Notes: generated from the sequence alone by a model not told the origin. 64,000 nt of DNA from an uncultured Pelagibacteraceae bacterium (GCA_902594255.1 CACJLN010000006.1:1-64000), one strand, 5' to 3'; positions 54,503 through 63,971 are shown, counted from the first letter of the stretch. A program made the numbers and translations.

Positions 54503-55853
54503 AGAATTTGACTATACAAAATTAAAGCATGTAACTTCAGTAGATCAATCAGATCGAAAAGTTCCATACAATTTAAGACAAAGTGGTCCAACAAAAGTAG
54601 AATTGTTGATTTCTACAAGGGTTAGAAAATCACCTTATTGGCATTTATCAATGCAAGCTGGATGTTGGAGAGCAACTGTTTACAATCGTATTTATCATCC
54701 TAGAGGATACGTAAAACCAGAACATGGTGGAGCTATGGTAGAATATGATGCTATCGTAAACCATGTTACAATGTGGAATGTTGCTGTTGAGAGACAAATA
54801 CAAGTTAAAGGTCCTGATGCAGAAAAATTTGTTGATTACGTAATCACTAGAGATGCAACTAAGATCTCACCTATGAGAGCAAGATATGTAATTTTATGTA
54901 ATGCATATGGTGGAGTTTTAAATGATCCAATTCTTCTAAGAATTTCAAAAGATGAATTTTGGTTTTCATTATCTGACTCTGATATTGGTATGTATTTACA
55001 AGGTGTAAATGCAGATGGAAGATTTAATTGCACTATAGAAGAAATAGATGCATGCCCTGTGCAAATACAAGGTCCAAAATCAAAAGCACTTATGAAAGAC
55101 TTATTAGGAGATCAAGTCGATTTAGAAAATATGCCTTTTTATGGATTAGCTGAAGTTAAAGTAGCTGGAAGAAGTTGTGTTATTTCTCAGTCAGGTTTTT
55201 CAGGCGAAGCTGGATATGAAATTTATTTAAGAGATGCAACCTTATATGCTGATGAAATGTGGAATGCTATTCTTAAAGTTGGAAAGAAACATAATTTGAT
55301 GGTTATTGCTCCTGCTCATCATAGAAGAATACAAGCAGGTATACTCTCTTGGGGACAGGATATGGATCAACAACATAATCCTTTCCAATGTAATTTAGGT
55401 TATCAAGTTTCTTTATCAGGTAAAGGCGAGTGGAATAAAAAATCTGATTATGTGGGTAAGGCAGTTTTAGAAAAAATGGGGGCAGAACTCAAAGCTGGAA
55501 AAAAACCTTATAAGTTACAATTGGTTGGGCTTGAAATGGGTGGAAAACCGATTGATGACTACGCTCCTGATTTTTGGTTAATATCAAATGAAAATGGTGG
55601 GGATCCAGTTGGATTTATTACCTCTCCTTGGTATCATCCAGAAAAAAAGATAAATATCGCAATGGGATATGTGCCTTTTGATGGAACTCTTAATGCAAAT
55701 GGTTTTCCAAAAGGAAAAGTGGGTACAAAATATAAAGTTCATTTACCTGAAAAATATTCTATTACTCCCGGCAAACCAGTTGATGCAGTGGTTACAGATA
55801 TACCATTTAAAGAGTCATATAACGCTAATACAAGAGAGGTGTCTAAAGGCTAA
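54495..55853 (+). CDS. GcvT-family tetrahydrofolate-dependent demethylase/aminomethyltransferase
   Basis: The 452-residue protein is a GcvT-fold protein: VNHVTMWNVAVERQIQVKGPDAEKFV, ISPMRARYVILCNAYGGVLNDPI, AEVKVAGRSCVISQSGFSGEAGYEIY, and a C-terminal GFITSPWYHPEKKINIAMGYVP. It is longer than DmdA and GcvT (about 370). Such relatives include DmdA and LigM-type O-demethylases that pass a methyl group to tetrahydrofolate. Pairing with an MTHFR-like enzyme supports a methyl-transfer role. The methyl donor is unknown. Confidence 0.82.
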   Translation: MSKEFDYTKLKHVTSVDQSDRKVPYNLRQSGPTKVELLISTRVRKSPYWHLSMQAGCWRATVYNRIYHPRGYVKPEHGGAMVEYDAIVNHVTMWNVAVERQIQVKGPDAEKFVDYVITRDATKISPMRARYVILCNAYGGVLNDPILLRISKDEFWFSLSDSDIGMYLQGVNADGRFNCTIEEIDACPVQIQGPKSKALMKDLLGDQVDLENMPFYGLAEVKVAGRSCVISQSGFSGEAGYEIYLRDATLYADEMWNAILKVGKKHNLMVIAPAHHRRIQAGILSWGQDMDQQHNPFQCNLGYQVSLSGKGEWNKKSDYVGKAVLEKMGAELKAGKKPYKLQLVGLEMGGKPIDDYAPDFWLISNENGGDPVGFITSPWYHPEKKINIAMGYVPFDGTLNANGFPKGKVGTKYKVHLPEKYSITPGKPVDAVVTDIPFKESYNANTREVSKG

Positions 55854-55886
55854 AAAATTTGAGGATATAATCAGTTTAAGCTACTT

Positions 55887-56015
55887 ATGACAAAAGGTTT
55901 CTTAATTGTACTTTGCATTGCTATCACAATTGTTTTAATACTTTTTCCATTAATTGTTTCATATAAAGAACAAAAAAATAAAAAAAATTAAATGTTTGGA
56001 GAGTTTCTTAATATA
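55887..56015 (+). CDS. Possible 42-residue single-helix membrane protein
   Basis: ATG at 55887 opens 42 codons with one strong hydrophobic helix (GFLIVLCIAITIVLILFPLIV) and a Lys-rich tail, ending at TAA 56013-56015 inside the next gene. It begins 33 bases after the demethylase stop. The overlap of 24 bases with the YIP1 gene is longer than usual here, so the call is tentative. Confidence 0.4.
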
Positions 56016-56534
56016 ATCTTTAAATCTATTAAATTAGATAAATCTCTTTACACTGATAGTAAAAATTTTGGAGAGGCTGCAATATATTTTGCTGGCTTAA
56101 TAATGATTTTAGATGGTATAGCTGGTGCTGTTGCAGCAAATAATATAATTAAAACGGCTGTCGCAATGTCTGGATTAACAGCGATTATTACCTGGTTTAT
56201 ATGGGCAATTTTAATCTTTGTCATTGGTGTAAAATTATTCCCTGATAAACAAACTAAAACACCTTTTAAAAAAGTTTTAACTGCAGTTGGATTTGCTCAT
56301 GCACCTGGACTATTGAGGTTTTTTGCAGTCACTCCAGATTTAATGATACCTATAATATTATTGACTCAATTCTGGATTTTCGCTGCTTTAATCATTTCAA
56401 CAAAACAAATCCTTAGTCTAAAATCGAATTTAAAATCTTTTGGAATAGTTTTTTTATCATTCCTAATTATTGTTTTTTTATCAATTTCATTTGTCATGAG
56501 CAGAATGAATATGATGCCAGTAAATGCTATCTAA
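55992..56534 (+). CDS. YIP1 family membrane protein
   Basis: The 180-residue integral membrane protein has five hydrophobic segments and a Yip1-like pattern (TAVGFAHAPGLLRFF, WIFAALIISTKQIL). Bacterial members have no known role. It is convergent with a small antisense-strand frame of the zinc-ribbon type. Confidence 0.75.
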   Translation: MFGEFLNIIFKSIKLDKSLYTDSKNFGEAAIYFAGLIMILDGIAGAVAANNIIKTAVAMSGLTAIITWFIWAILIFVIGVKLFPDKQTKTPFKKVLTAVGFAHAPGLLRFFAVTPDLMIPIILLTQFWIFAALIISTKQILSLKSNLKSFGIVFLSFLIIVFLSISFVMSRMNMMPVNAI

Positions 56535-56692
56535 ATAGGAAAAATTGTTTTTGATACTCTACAAGATTTGCAAATTTTAAAACCCGTAAGAATTAAATTT
56601 TGAGAAACACTTTCATCCTTACTTTTACATTCATCGCAAATATCGTCTAATTCTTTATTGTATTTTTTATCAATATGTCTATCTTTAATCAC
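56531..56692 (-). CDS. Possible zinc-ribbon small protein with GTG start
   Basis: On the minus strand a frame from GTG 56692 to TAG 56531 encodes 53 residues with two CxxC pairs, ICDECK and ICKSCR, about 20 residues apart, a common zinc-binding arrangement. No ATG lies in the frame and no ribosome site is seen, so the start is uncertain; the frame stays open upstream into the purE gene. It overlaps the YIP1 stop by 4 bases, as at other convergent pairs here. Confidence 0.4.
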   Translation of the reverse strand: MIKDRHIDKKYNKELDDICDECKSKDESVSQNLILTGFKICKSCRVSKTIFPI

Positions 56693-56782
56693 GGGCTTTA
56701 AATTTATAACAATTTTTCCAAAAATACTAATTTTATTGATATTTTTATCTAATTTTGAAATAAAGTTTATACTATTTAAATC

Positions 56783-57277
56783 ATGAAAAAGACTAACAAC
56801 TTAAAAGTTGCAGTTATAATGGGTAGTCAGTCTGACTTCAAAACTATGAAGTTATCTACTAAAATATTAAAAAGTATCGGTGTAAAATTTGAAACTAAAA
56901 TAATATCAGCTCATCGAACCCCAAAGAGAATGTATGAATTTGCTCGAGCTGCTAAAAAAAAAAATTATGGAGTTATAATTGCTGGAGCTGGAGGTTCAGC
57001 ACATTTGCCAGGTATGATTTCAGCTCTAACATCTATACCGGTTTTAGGAGTACCAATCGAAAGTAAGAACCTTAAAGGACTTGATAGCTTGCTATCAATT
57101 GTACAAATGCCGAAAGGAATTCCTGTGGGAACTTTAGCTATAGGAGGTAATGGTGCAATCAATGCTGGTTTATTAGCCGCATCGATAATTGCAAACAGTA
57201 ATCCTGCAGTTAAAAAAAGATTAGAAAATTGGCGATTATTACAAACAAAATCTGTAAAAAAAAAACCTAAAAATTAA
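56783..57277 (+). CDS. purE: N5-carboxyaminoimidazole ribonucleotide mutase
   Basis: PurE (164 residues) has the GSQSDFKTM substrate loop, SAHRTPKRM and AGAGGSAHLPGM motifs. It turns N5-CAIR to CAIR in purine synthesis. It precedes purK by 2 bases, separate from the purBCSQL run at 7.6-12.8 kb. Confidence 0.96.
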   Translation: MKKTNNLKVAVIMGSQSDFKTMKLSTKILKSIGVKFETKIISAHRTPKRMYEFARAAKKKNYGVIIAGAGGSAHLPGMISALTSIPVLGVPIESKNLKGLDSLLSIVQMPKGIPVGTLAIGGNGAINAGLLAASIIANSNPAVKKRLENWRLLQTKSVKKKPKN

Positions 57278-57279
57278 AA

Positions 57280-58326
57280 ATGTCAGGAATAAATTTGGGT
57301 ATTATTGGCGGAGGTCAATTAGGAAGTATGCTGTCTGAAGCAGCAAAAAAATTAAATATAAAGACAATTATTTACTGTGATGATATCGATGCACCAGCAA
57401 AAAATTTTTGTGAACAATTCATTTATGGTGATTATCAAGATAAAAATAAGATAAGAGAATTTGTAAATAAAGTAGATTTGGTTACCTATGAATTTGAAAA
57501 CATACCTTTCGAAACTTTAAACGAAATTAACAAAATAAAAACGGTTATACCTAAGCCAAGTGTGAATAAACTAATTCAACACAGGCTAACCGAAAAAGAC
57601 TTTATAAACAAACTTAACATAAGAACGACTAAATATGCATCTGTGGAAAGAAAAACCGATATAGATGCTCTAGAGGATTTCTTACCAGGAATTTTAAAAA
57701 CTACTACTTTAGGTTATGACGGTAAAGGTCAATATCGTATTAAATCGAAACAAGATTTAAATTCTTTAAATATTGATTTTTCAAAAGGATATATACTTGA
57801 AAAACTTGTAAAACTTAAAAAAGAAATCTCAGTTATAGTAACGAGATTTGGTAATAATAGTTATGAGATATATGAGCCTATTGAAAATACTCATGAGGAT
57901 CAAATACTCAAATATTCTAAAATACCTGCTGAAATTAACAAACGATTATTTGATGAGTCAAAAGAATGGTCAATTAGAATTGCTGAAGAGTTAAAATATA
58001 TTGGAACTTTGTGTGTAGAATTTTTTATTGATAGAAATGAAAATTTATATGTAAATGAGATCGCACCAAGAGTTCACAATTCTGGTCATTTGACTATTAA
58101 CGCATACAATATAAGTCAATTTGAAAATCATATTAGAGCTGTCTGTTCTCTTGAAAAGATTCCACTTAAAAAGATTTCGAATGCAAAAATGATCAATTTA
58201 ATTGGAAACCAAATAATTCCCTACAGAAAAAATTTAAAGATCGATCATAATCAATTTTTCTTTGATTATCAAAAAAAAGAAGTTAAAACAAAAAGAAAAA
58301 TGGGTCACATTACTACATTAATTTAA
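57280..58326 (+). CDS. purK: N5-carboxyaminoimidazole ribonucleotide synthase
   Basis: The 348-residue ATP-grasp enzyme has GIIGGGQLGSMLSEAA, VTYEFENIPFE, KTTTLGYDGKGQY and the metal-binding EIAPRVHNSGH. It makes N5-CAIR from AIR and bicarbonate. The stop is immediately followed by the ATG of a GNAT gene. Confidence 0.96.
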   Translation: MSGINLGIIGGGQLGSMLSEAAKKLNIKTIIYCDDIDAPAKNFCEQFIYGDYQDKNKIREFVNKVDLVTYEFENIPFETLNEINKIKTVIPKPSVNKLIQHRLTEKDFINKLNIRTTKYASVERKTDIDALEDFLPGILKTTTLGYDGKGQYRIKSKQDLNSLNIDFSKGYILEKLVKLKKEISVIVTRFGNNSYEIYEPIENTHEDQILKYSKIPAEINKRLFDESKEWSIRIAEELKYIGTLCVEFFIDRNENLYVNEIAPRVHNSGHLTINAYNISQFENHIRAVCSLEKIPLKKISNAKMINLIGNQIIPYRKNLKIDHNQFFFDYQKKEVKTKRKMGHITTLI

Positions 58327-58794
58327 ATGTTTAAAATTATAGAGGGCAACTTTGATCATCCAGAAGTAGATGAACTTTTAAAAAAACACTTCATTGAACT
58401 CAAAGCCGCCTCACCTGAGGAGAGCACACATGTTTTGGACATCGCTGGGCTTAAAGTTCCTACAATAAAATTTTGGAGTTTGTGGGAAAATAATAGTTTA
58501 TTAGGCTGTGGAGCATTAAAATTTTTAGACATGGAGCATGGTGAATTTAAATCAATAAGGATTCATGACAACTTTAGAAGACAAAATTTTGGAATAAAGT
58601 TAATTCAACATTTAATTATTGAGGCTAGAAAACATAATTTAAAGAGAATAAGTATTGAAACAGGTGCTGGAAAATTTTTCGAACCTGCAAGAAAACTATT
58701 TAAAAGATGTCATTTTGAACCTTGTGAACCTTTTGCTCACTACAAAATTGATCCGAATTCGTTGTATTATACAAAGCAAATTGACCACGATTAA
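58327..58794 (+). CDS. GNAT family N-acetyltransferase
   Basis: The 155-residue protein has the acetyl-CoA binding loop IRIHDNFRRQNFGIKLIQHL (Arg/Gln-x-x-Gly-x-Gly/Ala form) and the LLGCGALKFL strand. It resembles YsnE/PhnO-type acetyltransferases. The acceptor is unknown. It directly follows purK, probably in the same transcript. Confidence 0.85.
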   Translation: MFKIIEGNFDHPEVDELLKKHFIELKAASPEESTHVLDIAGLKVPTIKFWSLWENNSLLGCGALKFLDMEHGEFKSIRIHDNFRRQNFGIKLIQHLIIEARKHNLKRISIETGAGKFFEPARKLFKRCHFEPCEPFAHYKIDPNSLYYTKQIDHD

Positions 58795-58844
58795 AACAAA
58801 AATTATCATAAAGTATTAATTTTGTTGACAAAACTCATTAAATT

Positions 58845-58874
58845 TTGAAGAACCTGTTATTACTTAATTATAAG
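58845..58874 (+). promoter_or_regulatory. Possible promoter of the cold shock gene
   Basis: TTGAAG (58845-58850) and TATAAG (58869-58874) are 18 bases apart and 33 bases before the cold shock ATG. A perfect TTGACA at 58825 has no -10 at the right distance. In such AT-rich DNA matches like this are common, so the call is weak. Confidence 0.3.
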
Positions 58875-58907
58875 TATTAAATTAATATAACAAAAAGTAA
58901 GAAAACT

Positions 58908-59114
58908 ATGAGTCTACAAGGAAAAGTAAAGTGGTTCAATCCTACCAAAGGTTTTGGTTTTATTGAAAGAGACGATAAAGAAAAAGATGTATTCGTTCAT
59001 GTTTCGGCTGTAAGAGATGCTGGTATGAATGGTTTAGATGAGGGTCAAGCTTTGACTTTCGATGTTGAGGATGGTCCCAAAGGTCCTTCAGCAGTTAATT
59101 TAAAAACTGCATAA
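58908..59114 (+). CDS. CspA family cold shock protein
   Basis: The 68-residue OB-fold protein has the RNA-binding motifs KGFGFIE (RNP1) and VFVHVSA (RNP2). It probably acts as an RNA chaperone. It is a single-gene unit between the GNAT gene and aspartate racemase, followed by a nested inverted repeat. Confidence 0.95.
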   Translation: MSLQGKVKWFNPTKGFGFIERDDKEKDVFVHVSAVRDAGMNGLDEGQALTFDVEDGPKGPSAVNLKTA

Positions 59115-59129
59115 TTTTCAAAATATCAT

Positions 59130-59190
59130 TTATTGGCTACATTAATATAAATTATAATTCTAGAAATTTAAAAATTTCTGTAGCCAATAA
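59130..59190. repeat. Nested inverted repeat after the cold shock gene
   Basis: TTATTGGCTACA (59130-59141) pairs exactly with TGTAGCCAATAA (59179-59190), 12 bases. Inside it, AGAAATTT (59162-59169) pairs with AAATTTCT (59172-59179). It may end or protect the cold shock transcript or be a small RNA. No T-run follows the outer arm. Confidence 0.75.
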
Positions 59191-59216
59191 CACATCTATT
59201 AATATATAAAAAATTT

Positions 59217-59963
59217 ATGATAGGTATTCTTGGTGGAATGGGAACACAAGCAGGTTTAGACTTTTGTAATAAACTTGCAATTTTAAATAGAGGTAAAATA
59301 GATCAAGAATATCCCCTGTTTATTCTTTATAACAAAGCAAATATTCCAGGAAGGCCTGAGTCGATAGGTATTCACACTAGGAATCTAACTAAAAATTTAA
59401 ATGTAAAAAAAAATAAAATAAAATATCAACTTGTTTTAAAAAGTTTAGTTAAAGGATGTAAATTACTAAAAAAAAGTAAATGTAAGTTTCTTGTAATACC
59501 CTGTAACACAGCACATTATTGGTATGATGATTTAAAAAAAAGAATAAACTTACCGATAATAAATATGCCAAGAGAAGTTTATAGACATACAATAAAACAG
59601 TGTAAGAAAAACTCTACTATTGGTTTGCTTGCTACAGAGGGTACTTTAAGAACTGGAATATATAATAATTTTTTTGATAAAAATTTTAATTTAATTTTTC
59701 CAGAGTCAAAAATTCAAAAAAATTCAGTCAATCGAGCTATAAAATTTGTAAAGATGGGTGATGTAAAAGCAGCAAGTAAAATAATCAAACCTGCTATAAA
59801 TTATTTGATAGATAAAAAATGTAAAAAAATAATTCTTGGATGTACTGAATTACCAATTGCAATATTTGCATTTAAGTCTTTTGATAAAATTAAAACATCA
59901 AAAATATTTTTAGATCCGAATTTGATCTTAGCGAATGCAGCAATGAAAAAATATAATATATAA
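59217..59963 (+). CDS. Aspartate/glutamate racemase family protein
   Basis: The 248-residue protein has the racemase fold with both catalytic Cys motifs, PCNTAH in the first half and GCTELP in the second, and the GILGGMGTQAG start. D-aspartate production is the expected role, but members differ in substrate. The next gene is 5 bases away. Confidence 0.88.
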   Translation: MIGILGGMGTQAGLDFCNKLAILNRGKIDQEYPLFILYNKANIPGRPESIGIHTRNLTKNLNVKKNKIKYQLVLKSLVKGCKLLKKSKCKFLVIPCNTAHYWYDDLKKRINLPIINMPREVYRHTIKQCKKNSTIGLLATEGTLRTGIYNNFFDKNFNLIFPESKIQKNSVNRAIKFVKMGDVKAASKIIKPAINYLIDKKCKKIILGCTELPIAIFAFKSFDKIKTSKIFLDPNLILANAAMKKYNI

Positions 59964-59968
59964 AATAT

Positions 59969-60403
59969 ATGAAATCAAAAGACAGACCCTATATGCTATA
60001 TGTTGCAGAAAAAATATATTTAGAAATTTCCAGAATAAAAGAAAACAATATTGATTATAACAATTCCGATGCTATTAAAAATTTTATAAAAACTAAGTTT
60101 TTTGAAAAATTAAGTAGTGGTAAATTTCACGATGAATGGTTGGAAAAATTAAAGAACAACGACTTTATTGATCAGAATAATAATAAAATTCCAGCAGAAA
60201 CAATCAAGCTGTTGCATGTTCAAAAAGACATGATGATCAAACAATTAATTCAATTTCCTGATTTATATTATACAAAAAATAAATTTCCTCTTAAAATTTC
60301 ACAACGTGCCTTTGATCAATTATGGAGAATTTGTGAAAGTTACGAATTATGGTGTAAAGAAACTGAGCAAAGTGAATTGCTTAAATTGAATATTATCGAT
60401 TAA
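59969..60403 (+). CDS. Hypothetical protein, helical
   Basis: The 144-residue protein is rich in Lys, Asn and Ile with several aromatic residues (YMLYVAEKIYLEI, DQLWRICESYELWC). No signal peptide, membrane helix or known motif. It follows aspartate racemase by 5 bases and so probably belongs to its transcript. I do not recognise the family. Confidence 0.65.
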   Translation: MKSKDRPYMLYVAEKIYLEISRIKENNIDYNNSDAIKNFIKTKFFEKLSSGKFHDEWLEKLKNNDFIDQNNNKIPAETIKLLHVQKDMMIKQLIQFPDLYYTKNKFPLKISQRAFDQLWRICESYELWCKETEQSELLKLNIID

Positions 60404-60440
60404 TATTTGAAAATAATAAATTTTAATCTAAAAATTTTAA

Positions 60441-61289
60441 ATGATCAGAGTTTTTCCAATCATATTTGTTCTTTTATGGTCGTCTGCATTTATTACAACT
60501 AAACCAATTGTAGATAATAGCGATCCTTTTGCTGCACTAGCTTTTAGATTTTTTTTTGTAGCAATAGGTTTTTATATCTTTTCCCTGTATTCAAATCAGT
60601 CCTTAGCTGTAAATAAAAAGAATTTAATTGAAACTATTTTTAGTGGAGTTCTTTTTCACGGACTTTATTTGGGAGGTGTTTTTTATTCAATTTCTATCGG
60701 AATGCCAACTGGGATCGCTGCTTTGATAGTAACTCTTCAACCGATTTTAACAAATATATTGAGCGGGCCAATACTGAATGAGAAGGTAAATTTAAAACAA
60801 TGGATAGGTGTTTTGTTAGGATTTGTAGGTGCATCTTTAGTTTTAGGAATAGATTTAGGCTCTAAAATTCCACTTTTAGGACTGATTGCAACAATAATAT
60901 CCTTAATTTCAATTACTTTATCTACAATTTGGCAAAAAAAATTAAGTAAGAATATGCCTTTAGCTGTAAGCAATTTTTATCAAGCATCTGGAGGTTGTCT
61001 ATTTCATGTTCTTATAATTATATTTTTTGTTGAACCATATATTAATTTTACAAAGACATTTCTATTAGCAATGAGCCACCAAATATTTCTTGTTTCATTT
61101 GGAGCATTTACAATTTTAATGTTTTTAATTAAAAAAAACTCAGCAAGTAAAACTGTATCTATATTTTTTTTAATACCATCTACATCTGCTTTTTTAGCAT
61201 GGCTTTTCTTAAATGAAAAATTAACTTATTTAGATATCTTGGGATTTATTATAGCAACTGTAGGTGTTTATATTGCCACAAGAAACTAA
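60441..61289 (+). CDS. EamA/DMT superfamily permease
   Basis: The 282-residue protein has ten hydrophobic helices in two EamA repeats: PIIFVLLWSSAFITTKP at the start, and LIVTLQPILTNILSGPILNEK and LIPSTSAFLAWLFLNEKLTYLD in matched places at the ends of the halves. It exports or imports small metabolites. Substrate unknown. Confidence 0.88.
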   Translation: MIRVFPIIFVLLWSSAFITTKPIVDNSDPFAALAFRFFFVAIGFYIFSLYSNQSLAVNKKNLIETIFSGVLFHGLYLGGVFYSISIGMPTGIAALIVTLQPILTNILSGPILNEKVNLKQWIGVLLGFVGASLVLGIDLGSKIPLLGLIATIISLISITLSTIWQKKLSKNMPLAVSNFYQASGGCLFHVLIIIFFVEPYINFTKTFLLAMSHQIFLVSFGAFTILMFLIKKNSASKTVSIFFLIPSTSAFLAWLFLNEKLTYLDILGFIIATVGVYIATRN

Positions 61290-61319
61290 AAAATAATAAT
61301 ATATTTTCAAAGACGCTAA

Positions 61320-61344
61320 AAAGATATACTAATCGAATATCTTT
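61320..61344. repeat. 8-base inverted repeat in front of fhs
   Basis: AAAGATAT (61320-61327) and ATATCTTT (61337-61344) pair exactly, with a 9-base spacer, 14 bases before the fhs ATG. It could be an operator or the 3' end of the upstream permease message; no T-run follows. Confidence 0.6.
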
Positions 61345-61358
61345 ATAAAAAAACCAAA

Positions 61359-63044
61359 ATGGCAAAAGTTAAATCAGATATAGAAATAGCTAGAAAAGCT
61401 AAGATGAAACCAATAAGTAAAATCCTAGCTAAAATTAATGTTCCAGACAAAAGTAGTGCATTTAGTCCAATGGGTAGACATATTGCAAAAATAAATTTTG
61501 AATTTCTAGAAAAACTAAAGAAAAAAAAAGATGGTAAATTAATTTTAGTGACCGCTATAACACCTACCCCAGCAGGTGAGGGCAAAACTACTACTTCAGT
61601 TGGGTTAAACGATGGGCTAAATAAAATTGGCAAAAAATCTATTGTTTGTTTAAGAGAACCAAGTTTGGGTCCTTCTTTTGGAATGAAAGGTGGTGCAGCT
61701 GGGGGAGGATATGCTCAAGTTGTTCCTATGGAGCAAATTAATTTACATTTTACAGGTGATTTTCACGCGATTACTTCAGCGCATAATTTATTGTCTGCAA
61801 TGATTGATAATCACATTTATTGGGGAAATAAACTCAACATAGATGAAAACAGAATTGTTTGGAAACGTGTAATGGATATGAATGACCGCGCACTTAGATT
61901 TATTGATATTAATACTAGTGGAGTCGCTAAGGATTTCAAAAGAGTTGATGGTTTCGACATAACAGTTGCATCAGAGGTAATGGCAATTTTTTGTCTATCT
62001 AACGATTTAAAAGATTTAGAAAAAAGAATTGGTAATATTACTTTTGCATACGATAAAAAAGGGAGCCCACTTTATGCAAGAGATATTAATGCTCATGGTC
62101 CTATGACAGTTTTACTTAAAGAGGCGATCAGACCAAATGTGACTCAAAGTTTAGAAAATAATCCCGCAATTATTCATGGAGGTCCATTTGCAAACATTGC
62201 CCACGGGTGCAATTCAGTGATTGCAACAAAATCTGCATTAAAATTATCTGATTATGTAGTTACTGAAGCAGGATTTGGTGCAGATCTTGGTGCAGAAAAG
62301 TTTTTAAATATAAAATGCAGGAAAGCAGGGTTAAGCCCTAGCTGTGTGGTAATTGTTGCAACAATAAGAGCATTAAAAATGCATGGGGGCGTTGAAAAAG
62401 AAGACTTAAAAAAAGAAGATATATCGGCGTTAGAAAAAGGATTGGTCAACTTGGAAAGGCATATAACAAACATAAAAAAATTTGGTTTAGAACCAATAGT
62501 AGCCATAAATCATTTTGCGCTAGATACAAAAAAGGAGATTAAAACTGTTTTAAATTTTTGTAAAAAAAATAAAGTTGAAGTAAGTGAATGCAAGCATTGG
62601 GCTAAAGGTGGAAATGGGACCAAAGATCTTGCAAAAAAAGTTGTTAAAGTCTGCAAAAATAACAAAAATAAATTTAAATTTTTATATAATAGCAATCTTA
62701 GACTTTGGGATAAAATAGAGTTAATTGCTAAACAAATCTATAAGGCTGACAAAATAACAGCTGATGATAAAGTCAAAGAACAATTAAAAGTTTTTGAAGA
62801 TAATGGTCATGGAAATTTACCAGTTTGTATTGCAAAAACTCAATTTAGTTTTTCAACAGACCCCAAACTCAAAGGTGCCCCCTCAAATCATGATATACCA
62901 ATAAGAGAAGTAAGATTATCCTCAGGAGCAGAATTTGTGGTAGTCATTTGTGGATCAATAATGACAATGCCAGGATTGCCAAGAAAACCCGCCGCTAATA
63001 CTATTAAATTAAATCAAAAAGGCCAAATTGAAGGTTTATTTTAA
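61359..63044 (+). CDS. fhs: Formate-tetrahydrofolate ligase
   Basis: The 561-residue enzyme makes 10-formyl-tetrahydrofolate from formate and ATP, or runs in reverse for C1 oxidation. It has the P-loop [16 protein letters not shown] and the family segments [34 protein letters not shown] and [15 protein letters not shown]. In a genome with methyl-group oxidising enzymes it would close the C1 route to formate. It overlaps the convergent GATase gene by 9 bases. Confidence 0.97.
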   Translation: MAKVKSDIEIARKAKMKPISKILAKINVPDKSSAFSPMGRHIAKINFEFLEKLKKKKDGKLILVTAITPTPAGEGKTTTSVGLNDGLNKIGKKSIVCLREPSLGPSFGMKGGAAGGGYAQVVPMEQINLHFTGDFHAITSAHNLLSAMIDNHIYWGNKLNIDENRIVWKRVMDMNDRALRFIDINTSGVAKDFKRVDGFDITVASEVMAIFCLSNDLKDLEKRIGNITFAYDKKGSPLYARDINAHGPMTVLLKEAIRPNVTQSLENNPAIIHGGPFANIAHGCNSVIATKSALKLSDYVVTEAGFGADLGAEKFLNIKCRKAGLSPSCVVIVATIRALKMHGGVEKEDLKKEDISALEKGLVNLERHITNIKKFGLEPIVAINHFALDTKKEIKTVLNFCKKNKVEVSECKHWAKGGNGTKDLAKKVVKVCKNNKNKFKFLYNSNLRLWDKIELIAKQIYKADKITADDKVKEQLKVFEDNGHGNLPVCIAKTQFSFSTDPKLKGAPSNHDIPIREVRLSSGAEFVVVICGSIMTMPGLPRKPAANTIKLNQKGQIEGLF

Positions 63045-63818
63045 TTCTTTAAGCCAATTTTTAAGTTCTAACATTTTTTTTTCTTTGACTGTGGTCTGAA
63101 TTTCTTTTTCAATAAAAGATATGTGATTTTCGAGATCATTTTCATTTTTGAATACTTTTCTATATTCGATTAATCTTTTTCTTCTAAAATTAATCAAACT
63201 TATCATTTTTTCATAAGTTATTTCAGGGTGATATTGCAAACCCCAAACTCTAGTTTTATTTATTTGAAAATACAAACTTTGGACTTTATTAACTTTATTA
63301 GATGCAAGACAAATACCGTTTTCAGGTATTTTCACAACTTCGTCATAATTAAAAGCAGGAGAATTAAATCTTTTTTCTTTATCCTTATATAATGGATGCT
63401 TTAAACCGTATTCATTTATCTTGATTTCTTTTGCGATACCAACATGAGATGTGTTAGCTTTTTTTACCTGACCTCCTGCAGCTGTTACAGCCACTTGCAT
63501 GCCCCAGCAAATTCCTAAAATATTTTTAACTTTATTTTGACATTTTTTCATAAATTCAATTTGTCTTCTGATCTCTGGAGTATCGTTATAAATGTTAAGG
63601 CTGCTCCCTCCCCATATTAATCCATCGTATGAATTTAGCTTATCGATGAAAACTTGAATATTTTTATCTGATGAGGGATTTGTAACTTCTAAGATTAATT
63701 CTTTATCGAGGTATTCTAGACTTTCCTTTAAACTTTCAGTGTGGGTTTTAATACCCGCTTCTCTGAAACTTCCGTTCTCTTCTGCTGTATTACCCTCCAC
63801 TATTAAAATTTTTTTCAT
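63036..63818 (-). CDS. Class I glutamine amidotransferase-like protein
   Basis: The 260-residue single-domain protein has the nucleophile Cys in LGICWGMQV, and His with Glu in [10 protein letters not shown], the GATase1 triad. It resembles GuaA-like or gamma-Glu-hydrolase stand-alone amidotransferases; no synthetase partner is adjacent. The role is unknown. Confidence 0.8.
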   Translation of the reverse strand: MKKILIVEGNTAEENGSFREAGIKTHTESLKESLEYLDKELILEVTNPSSDKNIQVFIDKLNSYDGLIWGGSSLNIYNDTPEIRRQIEFMKKCQNKVKNILGICWGMQVAVTAAGGQVKKANTSHVGIAKEIKINEYGLKHPLYKDKEKRFNSPAFNYDEVVKIPENGICLASNKVNKVQSLYFQINKTRVWGLQYHPEITYEKMISLINFRRKRLIEYRKVFKNENDLENHISFIEKEIQTTVKEKKMLELKNWLKELK

Positions 63819-63939
63819 TTAATTTCTATTATTTATTAAACTTTTATAAATTTCTTAAAAAACAATTCCTATTTAAAAATTCTTTAACAATCTCAAGTTG
63901 TAATTGTTAATTATATGTGACGATTTTGTTTCTCTTATT

Positions 63940-63958
63940 AATAATGATAATTAATTGC
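63940..63958. promoter_or_regulatory. Weak Fur-like site
   Basis: AATAATGATAATTAATTGC matches the Fur consensus at 14 of 19 positions, with 11 in a row. It lies 13 bases before a possible ATG at 63972. In very AT-rich DNA this could be chance. Confidence 0.35.
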
Positions 63959-63971
63959 AGAAACCCTAGCT

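Noticed and set aside
54495-55853. Naming the GcvT-like protein DmdA (DMSP demethylase)
   Set aside because: It is about 80 residues longer than DmdA and I could not match DmdA-specific segments; the methyl donor stays open.
58825-58830. TTGACA as the cold shock promoter -35
   Set aside because: No -10-like sequence lies 15-19 bases downstream.
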